A stretch of 64,000 nucleotides of DNA, taken from JAIXWP01 sp041391745 (lineage in GTDB: Bacteria; Bacteroidota; Bacteroidia; Flavobacteriales_D; Sanyastnellaceae). The notes under the pieces were generated by a model. It was not told the DNA's origin, did not search any database, and was given only the letters and a program-made list of their open reading frames with translations. Made by a program: the position numbers and the translations under genes. The stretch spans positions 1 through 64,000 of the forward strand of contig JAWKNK010000002.1 of assembly GCA_041391745.1 (NCBI GenBank). Reading direction: 5' to 3'. This document shows, piece after piece, positions 36,433-44,891 of the stretch; position 1 is the stretch's first letter, and every line of letters begins with the position of its first letter.

Positions 36433-37382
36433 GAAATATTACACTCCTCCTCATAGCCGTTTTACTTTCTTCTTGTTGGAAAGAAGAAACTCCTATTGAC
36501 AAGCAAGTACGCGCAGGCGAACAAACCCAATCCATAGCGATGGGTGCTACTTATACAGAAGTGGTGTGGTTTGATTTGGCTACGAATACCGTTGTAAAAG
36601 AACGTAACAAATTGGAGTGGGATTTTACAATTGAGTCGATAAACAATGAATTCATTGTTCGATTGAATGAATCACCATTTCTGCTAGCAGCAACTACAAA
36701 TCAATCAGACCTTTCTCAAGACGATGATATAACTAACCTTCCGTACAAAGCAGATGAGCAATCGGGATTGCTAGATTCATTAGCTATTGGAAAGCAAATG
36801 AACGATGGAACAGTATTCATTTTAACAAGAGGATATGACAACAATGGTTTTGAGCGCACACCATTCTTCTTGAAACTCATCACCACTTCCGATCCCGTTC
36901 AATTGCAATTCCGTCAACCTGGCACTTCCGAGACTTTCAATATTCCATTGAACATAGCAGATAATGAAGTGGTGGCTATCAACCTAGATACACAGAGTTT
37001 ATTTGAATTGGCAGATCCAAAATGGGACATTTGCTTTACTCAATATGTACACATTTTTTACGAACCAGAATACACACCTTACCTTGTAACAGGTGCTTTA
37101 CAAAATGTAGATTCTGGAGTATTGATTAAGGAAATCAGAGATAAAAATTATGCCGATGTGAAACCGGAAGACGCCATCTTTACTGCCGAAAGCGCTTACC
37201 AAGATGTGATTGGATACGATTGGAAATTCTTCGATCTTGAAGCCAATCTGTATACCGTGGATAATAGTGTTACCTATTTAATACAAGACGAATCAGGTAG
37301 ATTATTCAAGTTGCAATTCATTGATTTTTACAATGACCAAGGCGAGCGTGGATATCCACTATTTAAATTCGAGGAGCTTTAA
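36429..37382 (+). CDS. HmuY-like heme-binding lipoprotein
   Basis: 317 residues. Lipobox LLSSC (Cys16) predicts an outer-membrane lipoprotein. The HmuY signature is readable as LEWDFTIESINNEF and, later, PKWDICFTQYVHIF. The second half aligns by eye with the T9SS-sorted HmuY-like protein at 29302: WDIxFTQY / WDLTFMQY, then VIGYDWKFF / VIGYDWKSF, then YLIQDESGRLFKLQF / YFIRDQEGNIWKLVF. It lacks the T9SS domain. Last gene of the heme operon; overlaps hmuR by 4 bases and the convergent regulator gene by 4. Confidence 0.85.
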   Translation: MRNITLLLIAVLLSSCWKEETPIDKQVRAGEQTQSIAMGATYTEVVWFDLATNTVVKERNKLEWDFTIESINNEFIVRLNESPFLLAATTNQSDLSQDDDITNLPYKADEQSGLLDSLAIGKQMNDGTVFILTRGYDNNGFERTPFFLKLITTSDPVQLQFRQPGTSETFNIPLNIADNEVVAINLDTQSLFELADPKWDICFTQYVHIFYEPEYTPYLVTGALQNVDSGVLIKEIRDKNYADVKPEDAIFTAESAYQDVIGYDWKFFDLEANLYTVDNSVTYLIQDESGRLFKLQFIDFYNDQGERGYPLFKFEEL

Positions 37383-38044
37383 GCCTTCTTCTTTTTTACA
37401 AAAATGCTTTGAGCGAATTTCTTCGTTACCATTTTCTTCTTGTTTCCCATCACAACCTCCAAAGACTCATCAAAAGGTTGAACGCTGAGAATCTTGATGA
37501 CGGTGCCAATTTTACATTCCATTTTATCCACGTATTCTAAGAATTCAGAACTATCGTCCTTCACTCCTAATACGATGTAAGACTTTTTAATTTCTGCTTC
37601 TGAAAGGGTAATTTTAGATCTAAAATCCAACTCTCCTTTGGCAGAAGGTATTGGTTCTCCGTGAGGATCTACCTTAGGAAAACCCAAGAACTTATCCAAC
37701 TCATCAATGAGTTTTTTACTCTGAATATGCTCCAGTTGTTCGGCCACAGTATGCACCTCAGACCACGAAAAATCAAGCTTTTCGCATAAAAACGTTTCCC
37801 ATAAACGGTGCTTTCGAATCACTTCGATTGCAGCCTTTTTTCCTACGCTAGTTAGGCTGATTCCTCCGTATTTTTTATAGAGAACCAGGTTTTTTTCTTT
37901 GAGCTTTTTAAGCATCAACGAAACAGCAGCGGGCTTAATTTCCAGTGAGGCTGCCAGTTCATTTGTACCCGTCTCTGCTTGACCTCTTTCCAAGGTAAGG
38001 TGCAAAAGTGCCTTTAAATAATTCTCTTCCGAATTCGATAGCAT
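37379..38044 (-). CDS. DtxR/MntR family metal-dependent regulator
   Basis: 221 residues from ATG 38044 (TTG at 38050 rejected). N-terminal winged helix (NSEENYLKALLHL, KPAAVSLMLKKLKEKNLV), dimerisation domain with metal-site motif RKHRLWETFLCEKL and EVHTVAEQLEHIQS, and a FeoA/SH3-like C-terminal domain. By alignment by eye with DtxR/IdeR, the residue equivalent to Cys102 is Glu, as in MntR, so Mn(II) sensing is possible; Fe(II) is not excluded. It is divergent from a TonB receptor gene, with a palindromic operator between them (38079-38094). Confidence 0.9.
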   Translation of the reverse strand: MLSNSEENYLKALLHLTLERGQAETGTNELAASLEIKPAAVSLMLKKLKEKNLVLYKKYGGISLTSVGKKAAIEVIRKHRLWETFLCEKLDFSWSEVHTVAEQLEHIQSKKLIDELDKFLGFPKVDPHGEPIPSAKGELDFRSKITLSEAEIKKSYIVLGVKDDSSEFLEYVDKMECKIGTVIKILSVQPFDESLEVVMGNKKKMVTKKFAQSIFVKKKKA

Positions 38045-38045
38045 G

Positions 38046-38081
38046 AACAAATATAATCAAGTATATCAAAATATATTTGTT
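38046..38081. repeat. Long inverted repeat in the regulator/receptor intergenic region
   Basis: AACAAATATA (38046-38055) and TATATTTGTT (38072-38081) are perfect 10-base inverted arms separated by 16 bases. The left arm abuts the regulator start and the right arm contains the -33 TTTG of the receptor promoter. Confidence 0.6.
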
Positions 38082-38107
38082 AAGCATACTTAACTTTTAT
38101 AGTTTTG
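38076..38107 (+). promoter_or_regulatory. Promoter of the TonB receptor gene (-33 and -7)
   Basis: TTTG at 38076-38079, a 20-base spacer, then TAGTTTTG at 38100-38107: both elements match the Bacteroidota consensus TTTG-N19-21-TAnnTTTG. The ATG is at 38125. Confidence 0.75.
38079..38094. promoter_or_regulatory. Candidate DtxR/MntR operator
   Basis: GTTAAG-CATA-CTTAAC is a perfect 6-base inverted repeat with a 4-base centre, located in the spacer between the -33 and -7 boxes. Binding there by the divergent regulator would block RNA polymerase. Its TTAAG/CTTAA core resembles operators of DtxR-family proteins. Confidence 0.6.
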
Positions 38108-38124
38108 CAGACAAAATAATAAAG

Positions 38125-40173
38125 ATGAAGACCTCGGTAATACTATTACTGGCCTTCTCTCTCCCTTTCACACTACTATCACAAGCTGATACCAGCTCGG
38201 TATTGAACGAAGTTGTAATCAGTGCTACGATTAAACCCGTGAGCAAAGATGATTGTACCATTCCTATTGAATTGTACCACTCCTCTTATTTCTCCAAAAA
38301 CCCCACTCCAAGTCTTTTTGATGCCTTGAGCAATGTAAATGGAGTAAGGCCTCAGGTGAATTGTAACATCTGCAATACTGGAGATATCCACATCAATGGA
38401 CTTGAGGGGCCGTACACATTTGTGCTCATCGATGGGATGCCCATTGTAAGCGCGCTGAGCACTGTGTATGGACTCAGCGGAATCCCCACATCAATGATAG
38501 ACAGGATAGAAATTGTGAAGGGTCCGGCGTCTACTCTTTACGGCAGTGAAGCCATTGGTGGACTGATCAATATTGTAACTAAGAATGTCAACACCGCTGA
38601 GAAAATAGCTGTCCAAGCCCAATTGAACTCCTGGATGGCGGCCAGTTTAGACGGTTCATTTAAATTGGGAAACACTAAAACTACTTTTCTCACAGGCATC
38701 AATTATTACAATTACTCCACACCAATTGACAACAATAATGACGGATTCACTGATCTGACCTTGCAAAATAGAATTTCTGTTTTTGAAAAAATAAATTTCA
38801 AACGAAGGTCATCTAAGTTGTTACAAATTGGACTTCGAGGGCTCTACGAAGATCGGTGGGGCGGTCAAATGAACTGGGGTCCACAATATCGCGGAGGAGA
38901 CAGCATATATGGTGAAAGCATCTACACAAAGCGAATAGAGTTGATTGGACAGTACCAATTGCCAACCAACGAAGATTTGGCCTATTCCATTTCTGCCAAT
39001 TATCACGCACAAGACAGCAGGTATGGAACAACTTCATATATCGCGAATCAAGTAGTTCTCTACAATCAGCTCGTATGGAGCAAGACCGTGAATGAACATA
39101 ATCTATTGGCAGGAATAACCAGTAGGTACACCTTCTACGATGACAACACAACCGCCACAATGGCTTTTGAACAAGGGTTAGAACTCAATCAACCTTCTAA
39201 AGTATTCTTGCCCGGAATTTTCATTCAAGATGAAAAATCGCTCAATGAAAACTGGAGATTCATTATTGGCTCACGACTCGACGATCACCCGTTGCACGGG
39301 TTTATTCATTCGCCAAGAGCAGGAATCAAATGGAAACGTAATCCTTCTTCTATTTTCCGTTTAAACGTTGGGAATGGTTTTCGAACGGTGAATATATTCT
39401 CCGAAGACCATGCGGCGCTCACGGGATCGAGAGAAGTAGTGATACTCGAGAAAATAAAACCCGAAAAATCGTGGAACGTTAATCTTAATATGATTCAAAA
39501 ATTCTTTTTCAATAAAGGAGGTAGAGTCAATTTGAACTTCAGTATTTTCTACAGTCATTTTTCTAACAAAATTATTCCCGATTATTTTACAAATTCTAAT
39601 CAAATTATCTATTCAAACCTCCATGGATACGCTGAGAACAAGGGGTTATCGCTTCAAATTGAAGGAGTGAAAAACAGAGTGTCGGGCATTATTGGCTTTA
39701 CTTATGTAGACAATTATTTCATTTCAAATAATGAAAAGCAAAGACCTGTTTTGACAGAAAAATTTTCCGCCACCTGGTCATTAACTTACAAATTAAATAA
39801 TGAAAAAACCAGTGTTGACTACACGGGAAATCTATACGGACCGATGTTGCTTCCGACATTGGGAGCTTTAGATCCTCGTCCAACCACATCACCTTGGTGG
39901 AGTATTCAAAATATAAAATTGAATCATCAATTCAAATCGTTTCAAATCGGAGTTGGAGTTCAGAATATATTGAATCAAACACCTGCTAAAGGTCTGCCCT
40001 TTCTCATTGCTCGCTCACATGATCCATTCGACAAAAATGTACAATTCGATGCATCTGGCAATGTGATGTCAACTCCTGACAACCCATACGCACTCACTTT
40101 TGATCCTTCCTATTCTTTTGCTTCCAACCAAGGAATTCGCTTTTACGTTGAATTAAAATGGAGCATTCCTTAA
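38125..40173 (+). CDS. TonB-dependent receptor, probably metal/siderophore
   Basis: 682 residues from ATG 38125 (the longer frame from 38077 would start inside the promoter). Signal peptide ends TLLSQ. The plug contains VNCNICNTGDIHINGLEG, a two-Cys motif common in a Bacteroidota receptor group, then VLIDGMPIVSALSTVYGL and IVKGPASTLYGSEAIGG. The barrel has GNGFRTVNIFSEDHAAL and ends with an aromatic-rich strand. The palindrome in its promoter and the divergent DtxR/MntR regulator suggest uptake of a metal or metal complex. No TonB box can be assigned with confidence. Confidence 0.88.
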   Translation: MKTSVILLLAFSLPFTLLSQADTSSVLNEVVISATIKPVSKDDCTIPIELYHSSYFSKNPTPSLFDALSNVNGVRPQVNCNICNTGDIHINGLEGPYTFVLIDGMPIVSALSTVYGLSGIPTSMIDRIEIVKGPASTLYGSEAIGGLINIVTKNVNTAEKIAVQAQLNSWMAASLDGSFKLGNTKTTFLTGINYYNYSTPIDNNNDGFTDLTLQNRISVFEKINFKRRSSKLLQIGLRGLYEDRWGGQMNWGPQYRGGDSIYGESIYTKRIELIGQYQLPTNEDLAYSISANYHAQDSRYGTTSYIANQVVLYNQLVWSKTVNEHNLLAGITSRYTFYDDNTTATMAFEQGLELNQPSKVFLPGIFIQDEKSLNENWRFIIGSRLDDHPLHGFIHSPRAGIKWKRNPSSIFRLNVGNGFRTVNIFSEDHAALTGSREVVILEKIKPEKSWNVNLNMIQKFFFNKGGRVNLNFSIFYSHFSNKIIPDYFTNSNQIIYSNLHGYAENKGLSLQIEGVKNRVSGIIGFTYVDNYFISNNEKQRPVLTEKFSATWSLTYKLNNEKTSVDYTGNLYGPMLLPTLGALDPRPTTSPWWSIQNIKLNHQFKSFQIGVGVQNILNQTPAKGLPFLIARSHDPFDKNVQFDASGNVMSTPDNPYALTFDPSYSFASNQGIRFYVELKWSIP

Positions 40174-40194
40174 ATTCGTAGCAAAATTGCTCGA

Positions 40195-41682
40195 ATGGGG
40201 TTGAAGTCATTGCTTAGTGTGCCAATAGCCAAATTGGCTATGAAAAAAGTAATTAAGTCGTTGCGCAATCCGGTGCAATCGCAAAAGCATGTGCTGGCCC
40301 AACTGATTTCAAAAGGCAAATTTACCTCGTTCGGAAAGGATCATCATTTTGATCAAATAACATCTCACGAGACTTTCATACAAAATGTTCCTGTACGGAC
40401 TTATGAAGATTTGATTCCATACATTCAACGCTTGAAGGATGGAGAGTCAGATGTGTTGTGGCCCGGCAAGCCATTGTATCTGTGTAAAACAAGCGGCACC
40501 ACAGCCGGCACCAAGTATATTCCACTTACGAAAGATTCACTTCCCAATCACATTGGTAGCGCTCGAAATGCGCTTTTTGCCTATATCGCAGAAACAGGCA
40601 AGGCAGATTTTGTAAATGGCAAGATGATCTTTTTGCAGGGATCTCCCGTGTTGGATTATCTACCTTCTGGAATTGCATACGGTCGTCTGTCGGGCATTGT
40701 AGCCAACCACGTTCCTGCCTATTTGCAAAAAAACAGAATGCCTTCCTTTGAAACAAATTGCATAGAAGATTGGGAAACCAAAGTGAATGCTATTGCGGAA
40801 GAGACTTCGAGAGAAAACATGACTTTGATAAGTGGTATTCCGAGTTGGGTTCAGATGTATTTTGAAATATTACTCAAAAAAACAAACCGAACGTTCATTC
40901 GGGAGGTTTTTCCAAATTTCAATTTGTTTGTATTTGGTGGAGTAAACTTCGAACCTTATCGTGCAAGATTTGAAGAACTTATTGGAAAGAAAGTTCCCAC
41001 CGTTGAATTGTATCCCGCAAGCGAAGGTTTTATCGCCTATCAAAATAGTCAGCAAGACAATGGACTGTTGTTGAATGTTGATTCTGGAATCTATTTTGAA
41101 TTCATTAAAGCCGATGAATATTTCAACGAAAATCCTAGAAGATATCATTTAGGTGAAGTTGAGATAGGCGTGAACTATGCTTTGATTTTGAGCAATAACG
41201 CAGGGCTTTGGGGATATAGCATTGGAGATACTGTAAAATTTGTTTCGCTCGATCCGCCGAAAATCAGAGTCACTGGACGCATCAAACATTTTACTAGCGC
41301 ATTTGGAGAACATGTAATTGGAGAAGAAGCAGATGCGGTAATGGCGGCTGCAGTCGAGCACTTTGGCTTGAAGGTAAATGAGTTTCACCTTGCCCCACAG
41401 GTGCAACCCAAAGAAGGATTACCATACCACGAATGGTTTGTGGAATGGGAAGAAGTGCCATCAAATATCGAAGCTGTATCTAAATTTATGGACAATAAAA
41501 TGGTAGAGCTAAATGTTTATTACAAAGACCTGATCACGGGAAGTGTGCTACGACCTTTGATTATCACCAATGTGGCTCGAGGTGGATTTGCGGCTTATAT
41601 GAAATCACAAGGCAAGTTGGGAGGACAGAACAAAATCCCAAGGTTGGCCAACGATAGAAAGATTGCGGATCAATTATTGTAA
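40195..41682 (+). CDS. GH3 family acyl-adenylating protein
   Basis: 495 residues. Named after plant auxin-responsive GH3 amido synthetases; bacterial members are uncharacterised adenylate-forming enzymes. ATP-binding motifs: CKTSGTTAGTKYIPL (residues ~96-110) corresponds to the P-loop-like SSGTT motif; LYPASEGFIAYQ and YSIGDTVKFVS are the other GH3 core motifs, and VTGRIKHFTSAFGEH leads into the C-terminal domain. No signal peptide. A one-mismatch -7 box (TAAATTCG, 40171-40178) overlaps the stop of the preceding receptor gene. Confidence 0.9.
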   Translation: MGLKSLLSVPIAKLAMKKVIKSLRNPVQSQKHVLAQLISKGKFTSFGKDHHFDQITSHETFIQNVPVRTYEDLIPYIQRLKDGESDVLWPGKPLYLCKTSGTTAGTKYIPLTKDSLPNHIGSARNALFAYIAETGKADFVNGKMIFLQGSPVLDYLPSGIAYGRLSGIVANHVPAYLQKNRMPSFETNCIEDWETKVNAIAEETSRENMTLISGIPSWVQMYFEILLKKTNRTFIREVFPNFNLFVFGGVNFEPYRARFEELIGKKVPTVELYPASEGFIAYQNSQQDNGLLLNVDSGIYFEFIKADEYFNENPRRYHLGEVEIGVNYALILSNNAGLWGYSIGDTVKFVSLDPPKIRVTGRIKHFTSAFGEHVIGEEADAVMAAAVEHFGLKVNEFHLAPQVQPKEGLPYHEWFVEWEEVPSNIEAVSKFMDNKMVELNVYYKDLITGSVLRPLIITNVARGGFAAYMKSQGKLGGQNKIPRLANDRKIADQLL

Positions 41683-41702
41683 TTTAAAAATTTTCGCAAT
41701 TC

Positions 41703-43034
41703 ATGAGAATCATAATATTGTTTTTAATTGTTTTCGCAGGTTATTCGATGAGTGCCCAGTTGGAGGTGCATCCAGCGAAAATTACATTTGGAGATTTTTC
41801 AAAAGATTCTGAAAAAATAATTGATATCATCGTAGAAAATCATGGTACCAAGCCCGACTTTCTTTTGCGTTCCGTTTTTGGTGTTGATTTCGAAGTAAAG
41901 TTTTCTGATAAAACCATACCGCCGGGAGGTCAAATTGTAGTTCGTATTCAATTCAATCCTCGCACCAAAGGAGCTTTTCAAGAATTGGGTCAATTGTATT
42001 TCGCCTCGATGACCACACCTATTCAAATTCCAATTAGCGCGAATGTGCAATATGTAAATGTGAATGGAAATACGCCATGTCCCGACTTCTCAACGCGCGT
42101 AGCCGATTGTTGTTCTAACAATTTTTTCATTGTTGAAGTATATGATGCTAAAACAAAATTACCTATCGATAAAACGCGCATTAGAATTGAAGAAGACGGG
42201 TTTGTGCATTTAAGTATCGAAACCAATAAAGAGGGAAAAGTTAGTCAAGCCGCGCGTATTGGTTTTTATGACATCAAGGTAGATAAGAAGGGCTACATTC
42301 CTCAGATCAAAACGAGTTATATCAATAACCTAAATTCTAAATTCATTTTTTACCTTGAAAAAACCAATCAAGAAGAGGTAGTAATCGAAGAAGAGGAAAT
42401 AGTAATCGAGGAAGAAGAGATAATTATCGTAGAAGAAAATCAACCTATCCCAGACTCCAACGACGTATTACCTGAGTCAAAATTTGCTCCGAACAATGTG
42501 GTCTTTTTGCTCGACATATCCGGGAGCATGGGGGTTGGTGATAAATTGGATTTGATGAAGTTTTCACTTTCAGAGCTCGTTCAAGTTTTAAGACCGGTAG
42601 ACCGAGTTGGACTAATTAGTTACGCCAACGAGGCCAAGGTGTTGTTGCCCTCCACATCTGGATCAGAAACTGGAGAGCTCGTTGAGCGTGTTGAAGAAAT
42701 TTCAACCGGTGGTAAAACTAGCGGTGCGAAGGGTTTTAAGCGCAGCTATCAAATGTTGCTTAAAAACCGCATTGAATCTGGAAATAATCAATTGATAGTA
42801 ATCACCGATGGCGCTTTTGCTGTGGACGACCAAGCTGCAATTTTAAAACTTGTGAAACGCTACGAAAAGAAGGGCATTACCACCACCGTAGTGGCCATTA
42901 AAGCAAATACTTATGCAAAAGATAACTTAACACTTGTATCGGAACTAGGTAATGGTTCATTTTTGCAGATTGAAGACGAAAAATCAGCCGAGGATGCGCT
43001 GATCGAAGAATTGAAGAAAAAATCAGCGAAGTGA
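41703..43034 (+). CDS. Exported VWA-domain protein
   Basis: 443 residues with a signal peptide ending YSMSAQ (~19). Residues ~20-115 form an Ig-like (HYDIN/ASPM-type) domain (FGDFSKDSEKIIDIIVEN). A second beta-domain (~140-215) follows, then an acidic tandem repeat of the form VIEEEEI (residues ~223-240) acting as a linker. Residues ~264-443 are a von Willebrand A domain with MIDAS motif DISGSMG (Asp271, Ser273, Ser275). Binds partners through a metal ion; partner unknown. Its stop overlaps the GTG of the uridine kinase gene. Confidence 0.88.
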   Translation: MRIIILFLIVFAGYSMSAQLEVHPAKITFGDFSKDSEKIIDIIVENHGTKPDFLLRSVFGVDFEVKFSDKTIPPGGQIVVRIQFNPRTKGAFQELGQLYFASMTTPIQIPISANVQYVNVNGNTPCPDFSTRVADCCSNNFFIVEVYDAKTKLPIDKTRIRIEEDGFVHLSIETNKEGKVSQAARIGFYDIKVDKKGYIPQIKTSYINNLNSKFIFYLEKTNQEEVVIEEEEIVIEEEEIIIVEENQPIPDSNDVLPESKFAPNNVVFLLDISGSMGVGDKLDLMKFSLSELVQVLRPVDRVGLISYANEAKVLLPSTSGSETGELVERVEEISTGGKTSGAKGFKRSYQMLLKNRIESGNNQLIVITDGAFAVDDQAAILKLVKRYEKKGITTTVVAIKANTYAKDNLTLVSELGNGSFLQIEDEKSAEDALIEELKKKSAK

Positions 43035-43651
43035 ATAAATCAAACCATACATTGATAGGTATAGCCGGTGGAAGTGGCTCTGGAAAAACAACATTTCTAC
43101 GAGCTATACTTGAGCGATTTACCAGTGATCAAGTGGCTCTAGTCAGCCAAGACAACTACTACTTGCCGAAGCATGAGCAATTGATTGACGAGAATGGCAT
43201 TACTAATTTCGATTTGCCAACTTCAATAGACCGTGCTCACTTTTATCGCGACATGGTAGATTTGGTGGAAGGCAAGTCCCTAGAAATTCTAGAATATAAT
43301 TTCAATAATCCCGAGTGGATTCCTGAGCCCATATTCGTTCATCCAGCTCCTGTCATCATAATGGAAGGTCTTTTTGTATTCCATTACGAGGAAATAAGAA
43401 ATCAATTGGATTATATGGTTTATATCGATGCACACCATGATAATCGATTGGAACGAAGAATTAATCGCGATGCCAAAGAGCGAGGTTATCCTGAACATGA
43501 AGTAAGATATCAGTGGGCCAATCATGTACGACCCGCAGAACTTCAGTATCTTGAGCCGTACAAATCAAATTGCCAGCTTATCGTGGACAATAATCACCAA
43601 TTCGATGAAGGTTTAAACGCGCTTATCTCCTTCATTCAAAGTCGACTTTAG
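43031..43651 (+). CDS. udk: Uridine kinase family protein
   Basis: 206 residues. Phosphorylates uridine/cytidine with ATP or GTP. P-loop GGSGSGKT (residues 13-20), SQDNYYLP (base-binding region), FDLPTSIDRAHFYRD and INRDAKERGYP (LID) are all present. Start is GTG at 43031, overlapping the stop of the VWA gene (GTGA). True uridine kinase versus a related phosphoribulokinase-family kinase cannot be fully separated by eye. Confidence 0.88.
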   Translation: MNKSNHTLIGIAGGSGSGKTTFLRAILERFTSDQVALVSQDNYYLPKHEQLIDENGITNFDLPTSIDRAHFYRDMVDLVEGKSLEILEYNFNNPEWIPEPIFVHPAPVIIMEGLFVFHYEEIRNQLDYMVYIDAHHDNRLERRINRDAKERGYPEHEVRYQWANHVRPAELQYLEPYKSNCQLIVDNNHQFDEGLNALISFIQSRL

Positions 43652-43704
43652 CTCGATTGAACATTTTTCTACTTAAGCTGTTATAACTCCTATTATCACT
43701 CTCT

Positions 43705-44058
43705 ATGAAGAAGATTTATTATCTCAAAACGTGTAGCACGTGTCAAAAAATTTTAGATGATTTTGGTTCGAAGGCTAAGCCTTACGAACTTCAAGATATT
43801 AAAACTGAGTCTATTACCCCCAAGCAACTGGATGAAATGCACAAGCTAGCAGGCAGCTACGAAGCCTTATTCAGCAAAAGAGCATTGAAATATCGAGAAT
43901 GGGGTCTCAACGAAAAAGAACTTTCGGAAGATGAAATGAGAAAGTACATACTCGAAGAGTACACGTTTCTGAAGCGTCCTGTGGTGATTAATGATGCTCA
44001 AATTTTCATAGGAAACGCGCCAAAAGTAGTTGCAGCGGCTAAATCTTCCATGAAATAA
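43705..44058 (+). CDS. ArsC/Spx-family thioredoxin-fold protein
   Basis: 117 residues. Active-site-like CSTC (Cys10, Cys13) near the N-terminus, then the ArsC/Spx pattern TPKQLDEMHKLAG, FSKRALKYREWGL and FLKRPVVINDAQIFIGNAP. In this family a single N-terminal Cys reduces arsenate, while CxxC forms (Spx-like) can regulate RNA polymerase. No ars genes are adjacent, so arsenate reduction is not supported by context. Confidence 0.85.
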   Translation: MKKIYYLKTCSTCQKILDDFGSKAKPYELQDIKTESITPKQLDEMHKLAGSYEALFSKRALKYREWGLNEKELSEDEMRKYILEEYTFLKRPVVINDAQIFIGNAPKVVAAAKSSMK

Positions 44059-44073
44059 TTCTGTAGTCTCTAT

Positions 44074-44081
44074 TATATTTG
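44074..44081 (+). promoter_or_regulatory. -7 box before the AIM24 gene
   Basis: TATATTTG, full match to TAnnTTTG, 18 bases before ATG 44100. This favours the ATG over the in-frame TTG at 44094. Confidence 0.6.
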
Positions 44082-44099
44082 ACCAAACATTAATTGGTC

Positions 44100-44891
44100 A
44101 TGAGAAGTAATCACGAGATAGATTATCGCATTTTCGGAGAGGAAATGCAATGTGTTGAAATTGAATTAGATCCCCAAGAAACAGTAGTTGCTGAATCTGG
44201 TGCATTTATGTACATGGATGAGGGAATTGAAATGAGCACCATTTTCGGTGATGGTTCAAAAAGCAACGGAGGATTTTTTGATAAAATATTAGGTGCTGGT
44301 AAGCGCTTGCTTACTGGTGAAAGTCTATTTATGACCGCCTTTACGCATACTACTGCCGGAAAATCTCGCGTGGCCTTTGCGTCACCGTATCCAGGAAAGA
44401 TCATTCCCTTAGATCTACAAGAACTCGGCGGTAAACTCATTTGCCAAAAAGATGCATTTTTATGCGCAGCAAAGGGCGTTTCAATTGGAATCGAGTGGCA
44501 AAAGAAGCTCGGCACAGGTCTTTTTGGTGGCGAAGGTTTCATTATGCAAAAATTGGAAGGAGATGGTATGGCTTTCTGCCATGCGGGAGGCCATATAATT
44601 GAACGCGAATTAAAGGCTGGCGAAACACTTCGAATTGATACCGGATGTATTGTTGCCTACACAAAAGATGTCGATTTCGACATCAAGTTCGTTGGAGGTA
44701 TTCGCAATACGATTTTCGGTGGCGAAGGAGTCTTCTTCGCTGTGCTGAAAGGTCCAGGTAAGGTTTGGCTTCAGACATTGCCAGTATCACGTTTAGCAAG
44801 CAGAATGATGCAATATGGATCAGGTAAAAGAAAAGAAGAGGGAAGTATTCTTGGTGGGCTAGGAAACCTTTTAGACGGTGACGGTTTATAA
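44100..44891 (+). CDS. AIM24/TIGR00266 family protein
   Basis: 263 residues. A beta-helical AIM24-type domain: ELDPQETVVAESGAFMYMD, GGEGFIMQKLEGDGMAFCHAGG, LRIDTGCIVAYTKDVDFDI and GLEGVFFAVLKGPGKVWLQT-like end (GGEGVFFAVLKGPGKVW here). The mitochondrial homologue supports membrane organisation; bacterial roles are unknown. First gene of a run that includes mnmH and selD; the mnmH TTG start directly abuts its stop. Confidence 0.88.
   Translation: MRSNHEIDYRIFGEEMQCVEIELDPQETVVAESGAFMYMDEGIEMSTIFGDGSKSNGGFFDKILGAGKRLLTGESLFMTAFTHTTAGKSRVAFASPYPGKIIPLDLQELGGKLICQKDAFLCAAKGVSIGIEWQKKLGTGLFGGEGFIMQKLEGDGMAFCHAGGHIIERELKAGETLRIDTGCIVAYTKDVDFDIKFVGGIRNTIFGGEGVFFAVLKGPGKVWLQTLPVSRLASRMMQYGSGKRKEEGSILGGLGNLLDGDGL

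Noticed and set aside
38077..38124. Upstream start of the TonB receptor
   Set aside because: It would begin within the promoter and operator; ATG 38125 starts a proper signal peptide.
43705..44058. Arsenic resistance
   Set aside because: The ArsC/Spx-like protein has a CxxC motif and no ars genes around it, so arsenate reduction is not supported.
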